In this document: positions 1 through 7,888 of the stretch, piece by piece
Layout of the letters: every line of letters starts with the position of its first letter
Position numbering within the stretch: the stretch's first letter is position 1
Assembly: GCA_031285085.1 (NCBI GenBank)
Contig: JAITWW010000113.1
Span: 1 to 36,324 of the forward strand
DNA length: 36,324 nt
Origin: Candidatus Methanofilum arcanum
GTDB lineage: Archaea; Halobacteriota; Methanomicrobia; Methanomicrobiales; Methanospirillaceae
Reading direction: 5' to 3'
Position numbers and translations under genes: made by a program
The notes under the pieces: generated by a model
Databases searched by the model: none
Told to the model about the DNA's origin: nothing
Seen by the model: only the letters and a program-made list of their open reading frames with translations

Positions 1-1
1 T

Positions 2-205
2 GCACAGGCTTCGATCAAGAGTAGCGACAAAGTGAAGGTGTATCCATGTCAGCTTCCGATGCGCATTTTTGGAAAAGAAGATCAGAATTTTCCAGTAGAA
101 CATGCTGTCAAGATCCTCTGGGGACATACTGTGGATGAAAAAGCACAGTGGGTGGCAGATAAGACGTTTACGGTGCGAATTACAGGGCCATCTCCAGAGG
201 TGTAA
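2..205 (+). CDS. C-terminal fragment of an unknown protein (cut by window edge)
   Basis: An open frame enters from the left edge and ends at TAA 203-205, giving 67 residues with no internal stop. It contains the stretch VYPCQLPMRIFGKEDQNFPV and ends in RITGPSPEV. I do not recognise a family. The composition is soluble, with no membrane segment and one Cys in the visible part. The frame has ordinary codon choice, so it is probably a true gene end. It is followed by about 490 bases without a gene, so it is not part of the phosphate operon downstream. Confidence 0.5.
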   Translation, partial: AQASIKSSDKVKVYPCQLPMRIFGKEDQNFPVEHAVKILWGHTVDEKAQWVADKTFTVRITGPSPEV

Positions 206-599
206 GAACATTTGAACAGTACCCTTATTTTTCTCTTTGAATTATTCCTTCATGAATAGGGTCATGTTCGACAGTTGTTGATCAAAATAAATAAGGCCTA
301 ATTCAAAGAAAGTATAGCGAGCCAAAAGATTGTAACATGCATGAAAACTCACTTTGAAAAATAGGTGACTTCTCAAAAACAATTATCGAACATGATCCAC
401 GAATAGAATAGGCATTGAAACTATTACGTGATAATTTTAAAAGTAGAAAACAGCTACAAAATTTCTTTTAATAGGTTGCATGTGCTTTCGCTGCGGCGTT
501 CATTATTTTTTTAATATCAGTGTATTATAGAAATTTCATTTTAACATAAAAAGTTAATATATTACAAACACTATAACGAAGTGCGTTTCATATCAGGAC
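206..599. other. Intergenic stretch without genes
   Basis: This stretch of almost 400 bases is AT-rich and has stops in all frames. Apart from the inverted-repeat unit at 254-412, I see no gene, RNA motif or clear terminator. Its right end runs into the pstS promoter. Confidence 0.5.
254..412. repeat. MITE-like inverted repeat with possible target duplication
   Basis: TCATGTTCGA at 262-271 is exactly inverted as TCGAACATGA at 386-395, and the pairing continues inward imperfectly for about 7 more bases (CAGTTGTT versus TAATTGTT read on the other strand). GAATAG occurs just outside both arms (254-259 and 401-406; also 406-411). The unit of about 140 bases has no open frame. Terminal inverted repeats plus a short flanking direct repeat suggest a miniature transposable element of about 135-140 bp. 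A chance dyad in AT-rich DNA is the alternative, since only one copy is in the window. Confidence 0.35.
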
Positions 600-638
600 T
601 TTACAAAGTCCATACATAAATTTTAAAATAGATATAGA
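600..638 (+). promoter_or_regulatory. Candidate PhoB operator 1: four hexamers at 11-bp period
   Basis: Hexamers TTTACA (600-605), CATACA (611-616), TTTAAA (622-627) and TATAGA (633-638) begin exactly 11 bases apart and end 7 bases before the TATA box of pstS. The same array with the same spacing stands at 1969-2007. Pho-box arrays bound by bacterial PhoB/PhoP are direct repeats of about 11 bp, and a PhoB-type regulator is encoded in this locus. Placement just upstream of TATA fits an activator. The periodicity is seen in the sequence; binding is inferred. Confidence 0.5.
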
Positions 639-645
639 AAGGTAG

Positions 646-655
646 TTATATTAAA
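646..655 (+). promoter_or_regulatory. TATA box of pstS
   Basis: TTATATTAAA lies 44 bases before the pstS start codon. The identical ten bases recur at 2015-2024 in front of the pstS remnant, at the same distance from the repeat array. Transcription should begin near 672-678. A ribosome site GGAGATG at 684-690 precedes the ATG at 699. Confidence 0.55.
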
Positions 656-698
656 TGATCTAAAGTAATGCTACACATTTCATGGAGATGTCTACAAG

Positions 699-1499
699 AT
701 GCAAAAATTATTCAGTATCATTACGATCATGGCATTCTCATTATGCCTGATTTCCAGCTGTGCTGGCGACGTCAGTGGTACCGTCTCGACAAGTGGTTCT
801 ACCTCAACGGAAAAAGTCATAGCTTCTCTCATTGAAGCGTTTACCATAGAAAACCCAGATGTAACAATTACATATGATGCGACAGGTTCTGGTGCAGGTA
901 TTACCGCTGTTACCGATGGGATCTCTGATATTGGTCTTTCCAGTAGAAAACTGAGAGATTCAGAAACTGGTCTTGATGCGACCGTTATCGCTCTGGATGG
1001 TATTGCAATTATTGTCAACAACGCCAATATTGTCGAAGACCTTACTATCGAGCAGATTGCTGGACTTTTCACTGGAACATTCACGAACTGGGAGGAGGTT
1101 GGTGGAGAAGACGCTCCTGTAGCGATCATCGGTCGTGAAGGAGGCTCTGGAACCAGAGATGGTTTTGAAAGCATTGTTGGTGTAGCAGAAGACTGTGTGT
1201 ACGATCAGGAGCTCACATCGACTGGAGCAGTCATCGCTGCAGTAGCTTCCAATAAATATGCCATCGGGTATGCTTCTCTGTCCGCTGTTAGCACCGATAC
1301 AAAGACTCTGACAGTTGAAGGTGTGGCATGTGCAGAAGAAACCGTACTTGACGGAACATACGCAATTCAGCGTCCCTTTATCATGGTAACACACAGTGGT
1401 GAGAAACTTTCAGATGCTACCAGTGCCTTTATTGAGTTTGCACTGAGCCCAGATGTTGCTGAAATTATCCTGAATGCAGGGGCAATACAGCCACGATAA
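699..1499 (+). CDS. pstS: Phosphate ABC transporter substrate-binding lipoprotein PstS
   Basis: This 266-residue extracytoplasmic protein captures phosphate and delivers it to PstCA. The N-terminus is a lipoprotein signal peptide with Cys21 at the end of LISSC, so the mature protein is probably lipid-anchored. Phosphate-binding-like motifs are visible: GTVSTSGSTS near residue 27, DATGSGAG near 60, and GREGGSGTRDGF near 147, then STGAVIAAV. The length matches short PstS proteins of Firmicutes. The ATG at 699 is preceded by GGAGATG. A candidate Pho-box array and TATA box lie just upstream. It stands about 700 bp before pstC, separated by decayed pstS pieces. The family call is secure; phosphate as ligand is supported by the pstCAB-phoU neighbours. 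Confidence 0.95.
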   Translation: MQKLFSIITIMAFSLCLISSCAGDVSGTVSTSGSTSTEKVIASLIEAFTIENPDVTITYDATGSGAGITAVTDGISDIGLSSRKLRDSETGLDATVIALDGIAIIVNNANIVEDLTIEQIAGLFTGTFTNWEEVGGEDAPVAIIGREGGSGTRDGFESIVGVAEDCVYDQELTSTGAVIAAVASNKYAIGYASLSAVSTDTKTLTVEGVACAEETVLDGTYAIQRPFIMVTHSGEKLSDATSAFIEFALSPDVAEIILNAGAIQPR

Positions 1500-1527
1500 A
1501 AGAGAAAGCACTTCACATTGTCGTAGT

Positions 1528-1890
1528 GTTAACCTATTTACCATCAAGCAGATCGCAGGGCATGCTTGCAGATCATGCAAGATTCTTTTAAATCACACGG
1601 TTGATGACCACATCAGCTGTACTTTTTTCGCTTTAAGGAGATAAAAGCCATACTGCCTGGAATTCAGGTAGCTGATACCCCAATTCTTTCATATCGCAAT
1701 GAATACCTTAGAGAAAGGTTTGAATGCATCTTTTTCTCCTTCTTATGAAATAACACCTTTACTGCGACTTAGATAACACATTATTCTCATCGTTGCAAAC
1801 GGGCAACTGGTGATGCTGTTATGAATGTACGGTTGAATGTATTGTTGAAACGCACGCAACATTATATTAAAGCAGCTTTTGTCACGAAAA
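1528..1890 (+). pseudogene. Decayed middle part of a second pstS copy
   Basis: Three short pieces in different frames resemble PstS in the right order. Bases 1531-1560 read NLFTIKQIAG, against DLTIEQIAG in the intact PstS, with mostly synonymous base changes. Bases 1668-1730 read VADTPILSYRNEY then RERFECI, against EDAPVAIIGRE then TRDGFESI. Bases around 1795-1830 read ATGDAVMNV, against STGAVIAAV. Frames shift between pieces and stops intervene, and no start region is found. This looks like the middle third of a diverged pstS paralogue that has lost both ends. The call rests on short matches made by eye. Confidence 0.45.
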
Positions 1891-1968
1891 GCCCTCATTT
1901 GGTTCTTTAAAGCGTTTTTTTCTTTCACAATGGCCAGTAGCTTGCAAAAGTGATTTCCATATTAAAAC

Positions 1969-2007
1969 TTTACAAAAAGCATACATAAATCATAAATTTC
2001 ATATAGA
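1969..2007 (+). promoter_or_regulatory. Candidate PhoB operator 2: four hexamers at 11-bp period
   Basis: TTTACA (1969-1974), CATACA (1980-1985), CATAAA (1991-1996) and TATAGA (2002-2007) repeat the register of operator 1 at 600-638. Three of the four hexamers are identical or nearly so. The gap to the TATA box (7 bases) is also identical. It sits before the 35-codon pstS remnant and so would control pstCAB-phoU and the two-component genes. Binding by the locus-encoded regulator is inferred. Confidence 0.5.
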
Positions 2008-2014
2008 TCATAAT

Positions 2015-2024
2015 TTATATTAAA
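2015..2024 (+). promoter_or_regulatory. TATA box for the pstCAB-phoU-regulator operon
   Basis: TTATATTAAA is identical to the pstS TATA box at 646-655 and lies 41 bases before the remnant's ATG at 2065. Expected transcription start is near 2041-2047. GGAGATGT at 2053-2060 is the remnant's ribosome site. Confidence 0.55.
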
Positions 2025-2064
2025 AAGAATAACAAAATGCTATGTATTTCATGGAGATGTTTAG

Positions 2065-2172
2065 ATGATGAAAAGAACACTCAGTCTCATTATGGTCATG
2101 TTACTTTCATTGTGTTTGGTTGTAAGCTGTTTCAGTGATGTCTGTGGCACCGTTTCAACAAGCGGTTTTTGA
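2065..2172 (+). pseudogene. Truncated pstS N-terminus (35 codons), now a leader before pstC
   Basis: ATG at 2065 opens 35 codons ending in TGA 2170-2172. The peptide begins MMKRTLSLIMVMLLSLCLVV, has a lipobox-like VVSC and then SDVCGTVSTSG, closely matching the first 34 residues of the intact PstS (SLCLISSC, GDVSGTVSTSG). The upstream DNA (operator, TATA, ribosome site) is also duplicated. Similarity stops right after the phosphate-loop motif. It is best read as a gene duplicate that lost everything but its promoter and signal peptide. It ends 28 bases before pstC, so it may still be translated as a leader peptide. Confidence 0.75.
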
Positions 2173-2200
2173 TCTTGTATAGCTATATTAAGGTGCTACC

Positions 2201-3070
2201 ATGAAAATGAAAGAAGCGGTAGAAAAGATAATGAGTGGTTTCTTTTTTCTTTGCGGCGCAACGACAATTATAGCAGTTTCAGCTATATCTATATATATGG
2301 TTATAAGTGGAATTCCTGCTATAATCGAGATCGGAGTGAAAGAATTCCTGTTGGGAGAGGTCTGGAAAAGCACAGCAGCTGAGCCAAAATTTGGGATACT
2401 TCCCTTCATCCTCACCTCTGTGTTTGGCACATTTGGTGCAATACTCCTTGGTGTGCCAATTGGACTGATGACAGCAGTATTTTTGTCAAAACTCGCAAAT
2501 GAAAAAATAGCAGCAAGTTTTCGTCCAACTGTTGAACTTTTGGCAGGTATTCCTTCTGTGGTATATGGTCTCGTTGGTATGATTGTCTTAGTTCCCGTAA
2601 TAATGAATACCTTTGGCTTGAAAAATGGAACATGTCTATTGGCAGCAATTTTAGTACTTGCAATTATGATCCTTCCAAGCATCATCAGTGTAAGTGAAAC
2701 AGCACTTAATGCCGTACCAAAGGAATACGAAGAAGCAAGCTATGCACTTGGAGCTACAAAGATGGAGACTATTTTTAAAGTGAGCATTCCTTCTGCCAAG
2801 AGTGGAATTGTCGCTGGAATAGTTCTTGGAATAGGTCGTGCCATTGGAGAGGCAATGGCGGTTATGATGGTGGCAGGTAATGTGGCAAATATGCCTGAGC
2901 TTTTTAAAAGTGTTACATTTCTGACTACCGCAATAACAAAAGAGATGGCTTATGCTTCTGGGTTGCAGCGAGAGGCGTTATTTAGTATCGCGCTTGTTTT
3001 GTTTATCTTTATTATGGTAATTAACGGTATTTTGAACGTTTTATTGAAAAAAGGAAGCGGATCAAAGTGA
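2201..3070 (+). CDS. pstC: Phosphate ABC transporter permease PstC
   Basis: This 289-residue inner permease subunit pairs with PstA to form the phosphate channel. Six hydrophobic segments are visible. The first spans about residues 12-40, and a long extracytoplasmic stretch (EFLLGEVWKS) follows it. The EAA loop that docks PstB reads EEASYALGATKMETIFKVSIP near residues 180-200, followed by GIGRAIGEAMAVMMVAGN, typical of PstC. AAGGTG at 2190-2195 precedes the ATG by 5 bases. It is first in a tightly packed operon and overlaps pstA by 4 bases. Confidence 0.95.
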   Translation: MKMKEAVEKIMSGFFFLCGATTIIAVSAISIYMVISGIPAIIEIGVKEFLLGEVWKSTAAEPKFGILPFILTSVFGTFGAILLGVPIGLMTAVFLSKLANEKIAASFRPTVELLAGIPSVVYGLVGMIVLVPVIMNTFGLKNGTCLLAAILVLAIMILPSIISVSETALNAVPKEYEEASYALGATKMETIFKVSIPSAKSGIVAGIVLGIGRAIGEAMAVMMVAGNVANMPELFKSVTFLTTAITKEMAYASGLQREALFSIALVLFIFIMVINGILNVLLKKGSGSK

Positions 3071-3924
3071 CACATAAGCTCTCAACAAAGCGGCGTATGT
3101 ATGGTCTTGCTTTAGAATCTGCTATTTATCTCTGTGCTGGAATTACTGCTGCGTTACTTATTATATTAATTTTATATATTTTTTATAGGGGACTTGGAAC
3201 AATCACATGGGAACTTCTCACCACACAGCGCAGTGCACTGAGAGGCACTATTGGTATTCTTCCAAACATCTTATTTACACTCTATATTATTTTTACGTCC
3301 ATGATTATCGTCCTTCCTATTGGTATTGGAGCTGCAGTGTACTTAACTGAGTACACCACCAGTAAAAAATTAACACATGCTATTGAGTTTGCTATCGAGA
3401 CTCTCGCTGGTATTCCCTCTATCATATATGGGCTTGCCGGATATCTCATATTCTGTCTGAAGATGGGGATAGGAACGAGTATTCTCGCAGGAGCACTTAC
3501 CTTAGCCCTTATCATTTTGCCAACCATTGTAAGGACTACACAGGAAGCGCTTAAAACTGTCCCTGATTCATATCGTGAGGCATCAGTTGCTCTTGGTTCG
3601 ACGAAATGGCATACGATCAAAACAGTCATTTTTCCATCCAGTTTGGATGGCGTTGTCAGTGGCTCTATTCTTGCTGTTGGACGTATTGTCGGTGAGAGTG
3701 CAGCTTTGCTTTTCACGGCTGGAACAGCATATTCCTTAGTGTCCAACTACTTTGATGCTCTGGGGACTAGTGGTGGGACATTGAGTGTTGCTTTGTATGT
3801 CTATGTCTCTGAACACGGAAGATTTGATGTGGGATTTGCCATTGCCTCAATTTTAATGATTATTGTACTTATCATAAATGTTAGTGCAAGAATGATAAAG
3901 AAATATCTTGTATATGACAGGTGA
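3067..3924 (+). CDS. pstA: Phosphate ABC transporter permease PstA
   Basis: This 285-residue permease starts with GTG inside a GTGA overlap with the pstC stop, indicating translational coupling. It has six membrane segments and the docking loop REASVALGSTKWHTIKTVIFP followed by AVGRIVGESAALLFTAG. The IETLAGIPSIIYGLAGYLIF segment is characteristic of PstA/PstC. It forms the heterodimer with PstC. Only 3 bases separate it from pstB. Length and motifs are complete. Confidence 0.95.
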   Translation: MTHKLSTKRRMYGLALESAIYLCAGITAALLIILILYIFYRGLGTITWELLTTQRSALRGTIGILPNILFTLYIIFTSMIIVLPIGIGAAVYLTEYTTSKKLTHAIEFAIETLAGIPSIIYGLAGYLIFCLKMGIGTSILAGALTLALIILPTIVRTTQEALKTVPDSYREASVALGSTKWHTIKTVIFPSSLDGVVSGSILAVGRIVGESAALLFTAGTAYSLVSNYFDALGTSGGTLSVALYVYVSEHGRFDVGFAIASILMIIVLIINVSARMIKKYLVYDR

Positions 3925-3927
3925 ACG

Positions 3928-4680
3928 ATGGATATAATTAATGTAAAGAATTTAAATTTATATTACAGCAACTTTCATGCTTTAAAGGATGTAAACATAG
4001 ATATTCCTGAAAAGGAAATTACTGCCCTGATTGGCCCCTCTGGGTGTGGGAAAAGTACGTTTCTCAAAACACTCAACCGCATGAATGATCTCATACAGGG
4101 CGTGAAAATAACTGGTGAGGTGAAGTTTCGTGATGAGGACATCTTTGCAAAGGATATAGATGTGACTCGCCTTCGCAAAAATATCGGTATGGTCTTCCAA
4201 AAACCAAATCCTTTTCCCATGAGCATATATGACAATGTTGCCTATGGACCAAAGCTTCATGGAACTTTGAAGCGAAATGAGTTAAATGACCTGGTTGAGC
4301 GCTCTTTGCGTGGGGCTGCCTTGTGGGATGAAGTGAAAGACCGTTTGAAAAAAAGTGCCCTTAGCCTTTCTGGTGGACAGCAGCAACGGCTTTGCATTGC
4401 CAGGGCTCTCGCTGTAGAACCAGATGTGCTTCTGATGGATGAGCCCACTTCAGCGCTGGACCCAGCAAGTACGATGAAGATTGAAGAACTGATGAGTGTT
4501 TTGAAAAAAAACTATACTGTTGTCATTGTCACCCATAATATGCAACAAGCGGCTCGTATATCTGATAACACAGCTTTCTTCCTTGTTGGTGAGTTGATAG
4601 AAGTGGGACGTACTGACAAAGTATTCTCCATGCCACAAGATAAGCGAACAGAGGACTACATAACTGGAAGGTTTGGTTAA
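3928..4680 (+). CDS. pstB: Phosphate ABC transporter ATPase PstB
   Basis: This 250-residue cytoplasmic ATPase powers phosphate uptake. Walker A is GPSGCGKST at residues 36-44, followed by [11 protein letters not shown], which is diagnostic for PstB. The Q-loop region reads [21 protein letters not shown], the signature is LSGGQQQR near residue 147, and Walker B with catalytic Glu is [11 protein letters not shown] near 168. The switch His lies in VTHNMQQA. It ends with the usual PstB tail [10 protein letters not shown]. It sits between pstA and phoU with 3- and 19-base gaps. All catalytic elements are present. Confidence 0.97.
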   Translation: MDIINVKNLNLYYSNFHALKDVNIDIPEKEITALIGPSGCGKSTFLKTLNRMNDLIQGVKITGEVKFRDEDIFAKDIDVTRLRKNIGMVFQKPNPFPMSIYDNVAYGPKLHGTLKRNELNDLVERSLRGAALWDEVKDRLKKSALSLSGGQQQRLCIARALAVEPDVLLMDEPTSALDPASTMKIEELMSVLKKNYTVVIVTHNMQQAARISDNTAFFLVGELIEVGRTDKVFSMPQDKRTEDYITGRFG

Positions 4681-4699
4681 AATTTAGGAGCGATTCATC

Positions 4700-5362
4700 A
4701 TGAATAATAGACAAGTTTTTGATTTTGAACTCAAGGAACTCTCTTCCGAATTAATACGAATGGGAGTTGCTGCGACAGAAGCTGTCGGCAAAGCAATGAT
4801 TGCGCTTGAAAAAAACGACAAAGACCTTGCTTGGACGGTTATTTTAGGAGACAAAGTAATTGATGAGATGGAGCGAAGCATAGAGAACCGTTGCTTTCGG
4901 CTTTTGCTTACACAACAACCTGTAGCACGCGATCTTCGAAAAATAAATGTAGCTATCAAAATGATTACTGATATTGAACGTATTGGAGATGCAGCCGTTG
5001 ATATTTCGAGGCTTTCCTTAGATAGAGGAGAATGTATATTTCCAGAGATTCAAAAGTCCGTGTTTGAAATGGCAGATGTAGCTCGATCCATGGTGGATGC
5101 AAGTATTGAAGCATATGTGCATGAAGATGAGGAAGCTGCAAAACAGACGATGGAAAAAGATGCCATTGTAGATATGTATTTTATTGATATCCGTAATGCA
5201 TTTGGTCAGCGCCTCAGTAGAAATACAGATGACATCATCGAAATTATGGATTATCTCATGATCATTAAATATTTGGAGCGTGTAGGAGATCATGCGGTTA
5301 ATATATGTGAGTGGGTGGAATTTTACAAAACTGGCATTCATCAAAAAGAGCGGATTTTGTAA
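4700..5362 (+). CDS. phoU: Phosphate signalling protein PhoU
   Basis: This 220-residue all-helical protein has two PhoU repeats, each with a metal-binding-type helix: IKMITDIERIGDAAVDISR near residue 92 and MDYLMIIKYLERVGDHAVNICEWV near 187. PhoU links the Pst transporter to the sensor kinase and represses signalling when phosphate is plentiful; it also moderates uptake. It starts at ATG 4700 after AGGAGCG and lies between pstB and the regulator genes, as in bacterial pho operons. Length is standard. Confidence 0.95.
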   Translation: MNNRQVFDFELKELSSELIRMGVAATEAVGKAMIALEKNDKDLAWTVILGDKVIDEMERSIENRCFRLLLTQQPVARDLRKINVAIKMITDIERIGDAAVDISRLSLDRGECIFPEIQKSVFEMADVARSMVDASIEAYVHEDEEAAKQTMEKDAIVDMYFIDIRNAFGQRLSRNTDDIIEIMDYLMIIKYLERVGDHAVNICEWVEFYKTGIHQKERIL

Positions 5363-5386
5363 TATTCTTGATTGGAGGAATATTTG

Positions 5387-6091
5387 ATGAACGAGAAGAT
5401 CATCATTGTTGAAGATGATGAAAGTATCCGCCGCTTAGTGGAGGTAACTCTGAAAAGTCATGGCTATAATCCATTAGGCTTTGATAATGCAGAAGATGCT
5501 TTAGCAGAAATGAGCAAAGAAGCTCCTGCTATTGCGATTTTTGATATTATGATGGCTGGGGTGGATGGTTTGGAAGCGGTAAGGCGCATACGTCAAATCG
5601 AACGCTTGAGGGCAGTTCCAATTATTATGCTTACAGCAAAGGATAGAGAATTAGACAAGATAATTGGACTGGATTCAGGTGCTGATGACTATATGACAAA
5701 ACCATTTTCTGTTCTTGAGCTGTGTGCAAGAGTTCGTGCCCAGCTTCGTCGTACTGCAAGTGACGAAAAATGTGTGGCTGTTATCTATGAAAGTAATGAC
5801 CTGTGCATAAATATTGCTGCACATGAGGTCACCGTAGCCGATGTTCCTGTGCTTTTGACATTGAAAGAGTTTGAACTTCTTAAACTCCTAATAGAAAATC
5901 GAAACAGGGCACTTTCACGAATGGAGATTTTAGCTCAGGTTTGGGGTGAGGATTACTGTGGTGAAACGAGAACGCTTGATATCCATATTGGAACCCTTCG
6001 TCAAAAACTTGGAGATACCGCCGAAAATAGTAGGTACATAAAAACAATACGGGGAGTAGGATACCGTTTCATCGGAGGTGATAAGGAGTGA
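5387..6091 (+). CDS. OmpR/PhoB-type response regulator
   Basis: This is a 234-residue DNA-binding regulator. The receiver domain (about 1-120) has the acidic pocket E9-D10-D11, phospho-acceptor D53 (IFDIMMAGVDG), T83 and K105 (TKPFS). The C-terminal winged helix (about 130-230) contains VLLTLKEFELLKLLIENRNR, SRMEILAQVWG and TLDIHIGTLRQKLGD, then IKTIRGVGYRF. I chose ATG 5387 because GGAGGA at 5374-5379 lies 7 bases before it; a longer frame from TTG 5372 would bury that site. OmpR-type output domains are uncommon in archaea. Placement after phoU and before a PhoR-like kinase makes phosphate control likely. It overlaps the kinase gene by 4 bases. Confidence 0.93.
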   Translation: MNEKIIIVEDDESIRRLVEVTLKSHGYNPLGFDNAEDALAEMSKEAPAIAIFDIMMAGVDGLEAVRRIRQIERLRAVPIIMLTAKDRELDKIIGLDSGADDYMTKPFSVLELCARVRAQLRRTASDEKCVAVIYESNDLCINIAAHEVTVADVPVLLTLKEFELLKLLIENRNRALSRMEILAQVWGEDYCGETRTLDIHIGTLRQKLGDTAENSRYIKTIRGVGYRFIGGDKE

Positions 6092-7809
6092 AGAATATCG
6101 TGCTGCGTGGGTTTGTTCTTATCCTTACTGTAGCCCTTATTATGTCTGGGCTATTGAGCGCTGCTATATTTAGTGGAGAAGAAACAAAGCTTCAAAAAGA
6201 AGAGTTAACCCGTATTGCTACTATCATTTCTCGTCAATTTGACCCAATGCAGGATCACGATGCGCAAGCAGATGCAATCGCGACCGTTCTTCACAGGGTT
6301 CGTGTGACGATTATTGATAAAAATGGTACTGTGACTGGGGATTCTGCTGTTGATTATTCTACCATGGAAAATCACGGAAATCGTGCTGAGATCATGGATG
6401 CAAAGGCAACTGGCCGCTCTGTCAGTGTTCGTCAAAGTGATACCATAGGAACAAGGCTCATGTATGCTGCAATCAAAACCCCTGATGGTTCGTATATTCG
6501 ACTTGCTAAGGAATACAATGATATACTTGGAAATTTGTTTTCTTTTCTACCTGCGATTATTCCTGCTGCTTTGATCTCGCTTTTTGTCTCCGTTTTGCTA
6601 GCCAATAATTTTTCACGTCGCGTGACTCAACACATTACAACCATGAATGACAGTCTTTCCAGGGTTAAAGATGGCAATACTATGTTGAATCCGGATGACT
6701 ATCCTTATGACGAACTAAAGGACATGGTCACAAAAATTAATGCACTTGCTTTGGACATTAGCATGCACATCGAAAAACTGCAAGGTGAGAAAGACAAAAT
6801 TGCTTTCATTATGGATAATATGAAAGAGGGATTTATTCTCCTTGACAATCAACAAACGATATTACTTATTAATGACAGTGCTTGTAAGTATCTGGATTGT
6901 AAAAAAACTGTTTCTGGGGAACATATTACACATTGCACACGTAATTATCAGCTTTTACAGGCAGCAGACGATGCAATGAAATGCGGTGAAAACCGCTCTA
7001 TGGACATGAAACTTGATGGCCAGGTGATAGAGACTGCATTCACCTATGTTAACCCCAGGCAAGGAATGGATGATACAGGGCTTATTATCACGATGACGGA
7101 TGTGACAGAAAGACGAAACGCTGTTCAAATGCGGCGTGATTTTTTTTCAAATGCAAGTCATGAATTAAAAACACCAATCACGTCTATAAAGGGAGGAGCG
7201 GAACTGCTTTGCTCAGGTATCCCTCTAGATACAGAACAACGTTCAGAGCTTTTGACAAGGATTGAATTTGAATCAGAGAAGATGTGTACGCTCATAAATG
7301 ACATCATTATGATCAGCCGTATCGAAAGTGGAGAGATTATGGCCGACAGGGAAGATGTCGATTTTGAACAGGTCGTACAGGAATGCTGTGCTGAAGTTCT
7401 TCCTTTGATTGAACAAAATAATGTAATGTTAAATATGGAGCTCGAACCTGCTGTTCTGTTTGCCAACCGCAAAAATTTGCACGAACTTGCCTCAAATCTT
7501 CTGGTAAATGCGATTAAATACAATAAATTTGGTGGCAGTGTAGATGTTTTCTTGAAATCTTATGCAAATGAGGTCATTTTCACAGTGAGAAACGATGGGG
7601 AACCTATACCAATTGGGTATCAAAATCGCGTATTTGAGCGATTTTTCCGTGTAGACAAAGGAAGAAGCAAAAAAGTTGGTGGTACTGGGCTTGGACTTTC
7701 CATTGTAAAACATGTCGTAGATAGCATGAAAGGCACTATCCTTCTTGAAAGTAATGAAAAAGATGGAACAACATTCATCGTTCGTTTACCAAGGAATGAC
7801 CAGATATAA
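6088..7809 (+). CDS. PhoR-type sensor histidine kinase
   Basis: This is a 573-residue membrane kinase starting with GTG in a GTGA overlap with the regulator. There is a membrane segment at about 5-28, an extracytoplasmic sensor loop to about 150 (DKNGTVTGDS resembles a Cache/PAS-like strand), and a second membrane segment at about 151-172. A HAMP-like linker follows, then a PAS domain at about 235-345 (FIMDNMKEGFILLDNQQTIL...MTDVTERR). The HisKA domain has His358 in SHELKTPITSI. The ATPase domain has the N-box NLLVNAIKYNK and GGTGLGLSIV (G531-V540). This order is that of Firmicutes PhoR. It presumably phosphorylates the adjacent regulator at D53. The operon ends here. Confidence 0.93.
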   Translation: MKNIVLRGFVLILTVALIMSGLLSAAIFSGEETKLQKEELTRIATIISRQFDPMQDHDAQADAIATVLHRVRVTIIDKNGTVTGDSAVDYSTMENHGNRAEIMDAKATGRSVSVRQSDTIGTRLMYAAIKTPDGSYIRLAKEYNDILGNLFSFLPAIIPAALISLFVSVLLANNFSRRVTQHITTMNDSLSRVKDGNTMLNPDDYPYDELKDMVTKINALALDISMHIEKLQGEKDKIAFIMDNMKEGFILLDNQQTILLINDSACKYLDCKKTVSGEHITHCTRNYQLLQAADDAMKCGENRSMDMKLDGQVIETAFTYVNPRQGMDDTGLIITMTDVTERRNAVQMRRDFFSNASHELKTPITSIKGGAELLCSGIPLDTEQRSELLTRIEFESEKMCTLINDIIMISRIESGEIMADREDVDFEQVVQECCAEVLPLIEQNNVMLNMELEPAVLFANRKNLHELASNLLVNAIKYNKFGGSVDVFLKSYANEVIFTVRNDGEPIPIGYQNRVFERFFRVDKGRSKKVGGTGLGLSIVKHVVDSMKGTILLESNEKDGTTFIVRLPRNDQI

Positions 7810-7819
7810 TTGATGAAGA

Positions 7820-7839
7820 GTTGTCAAGTCTCTGACAAC
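7820..7839 (+). terminator. Hairpin after the pst-pho operon
   Basis: GTTGTCA (7820-7826) and TGACAAC (7833-7839) form a perfect 7-bp stem with a 6-base loop, 10 bases after the kinase stop. No long T run follows (ATATCCTCTATTTC), so termination is plausible but not certain. Confidence 0.45.
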
Positions 7840-7888
7840 TATATCCTCTATTTCACCTGAGAGCTATTATGGGTGTGTACCATCAACA

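Noticed and set aside
1560-1600. Hairpin CTTGCA/TGCAAG as pstS terminator
   Set aside because: Only six pairs with a short loop, 65 bases after the stop and inside the decayed pstS piece; no clean T run follows.
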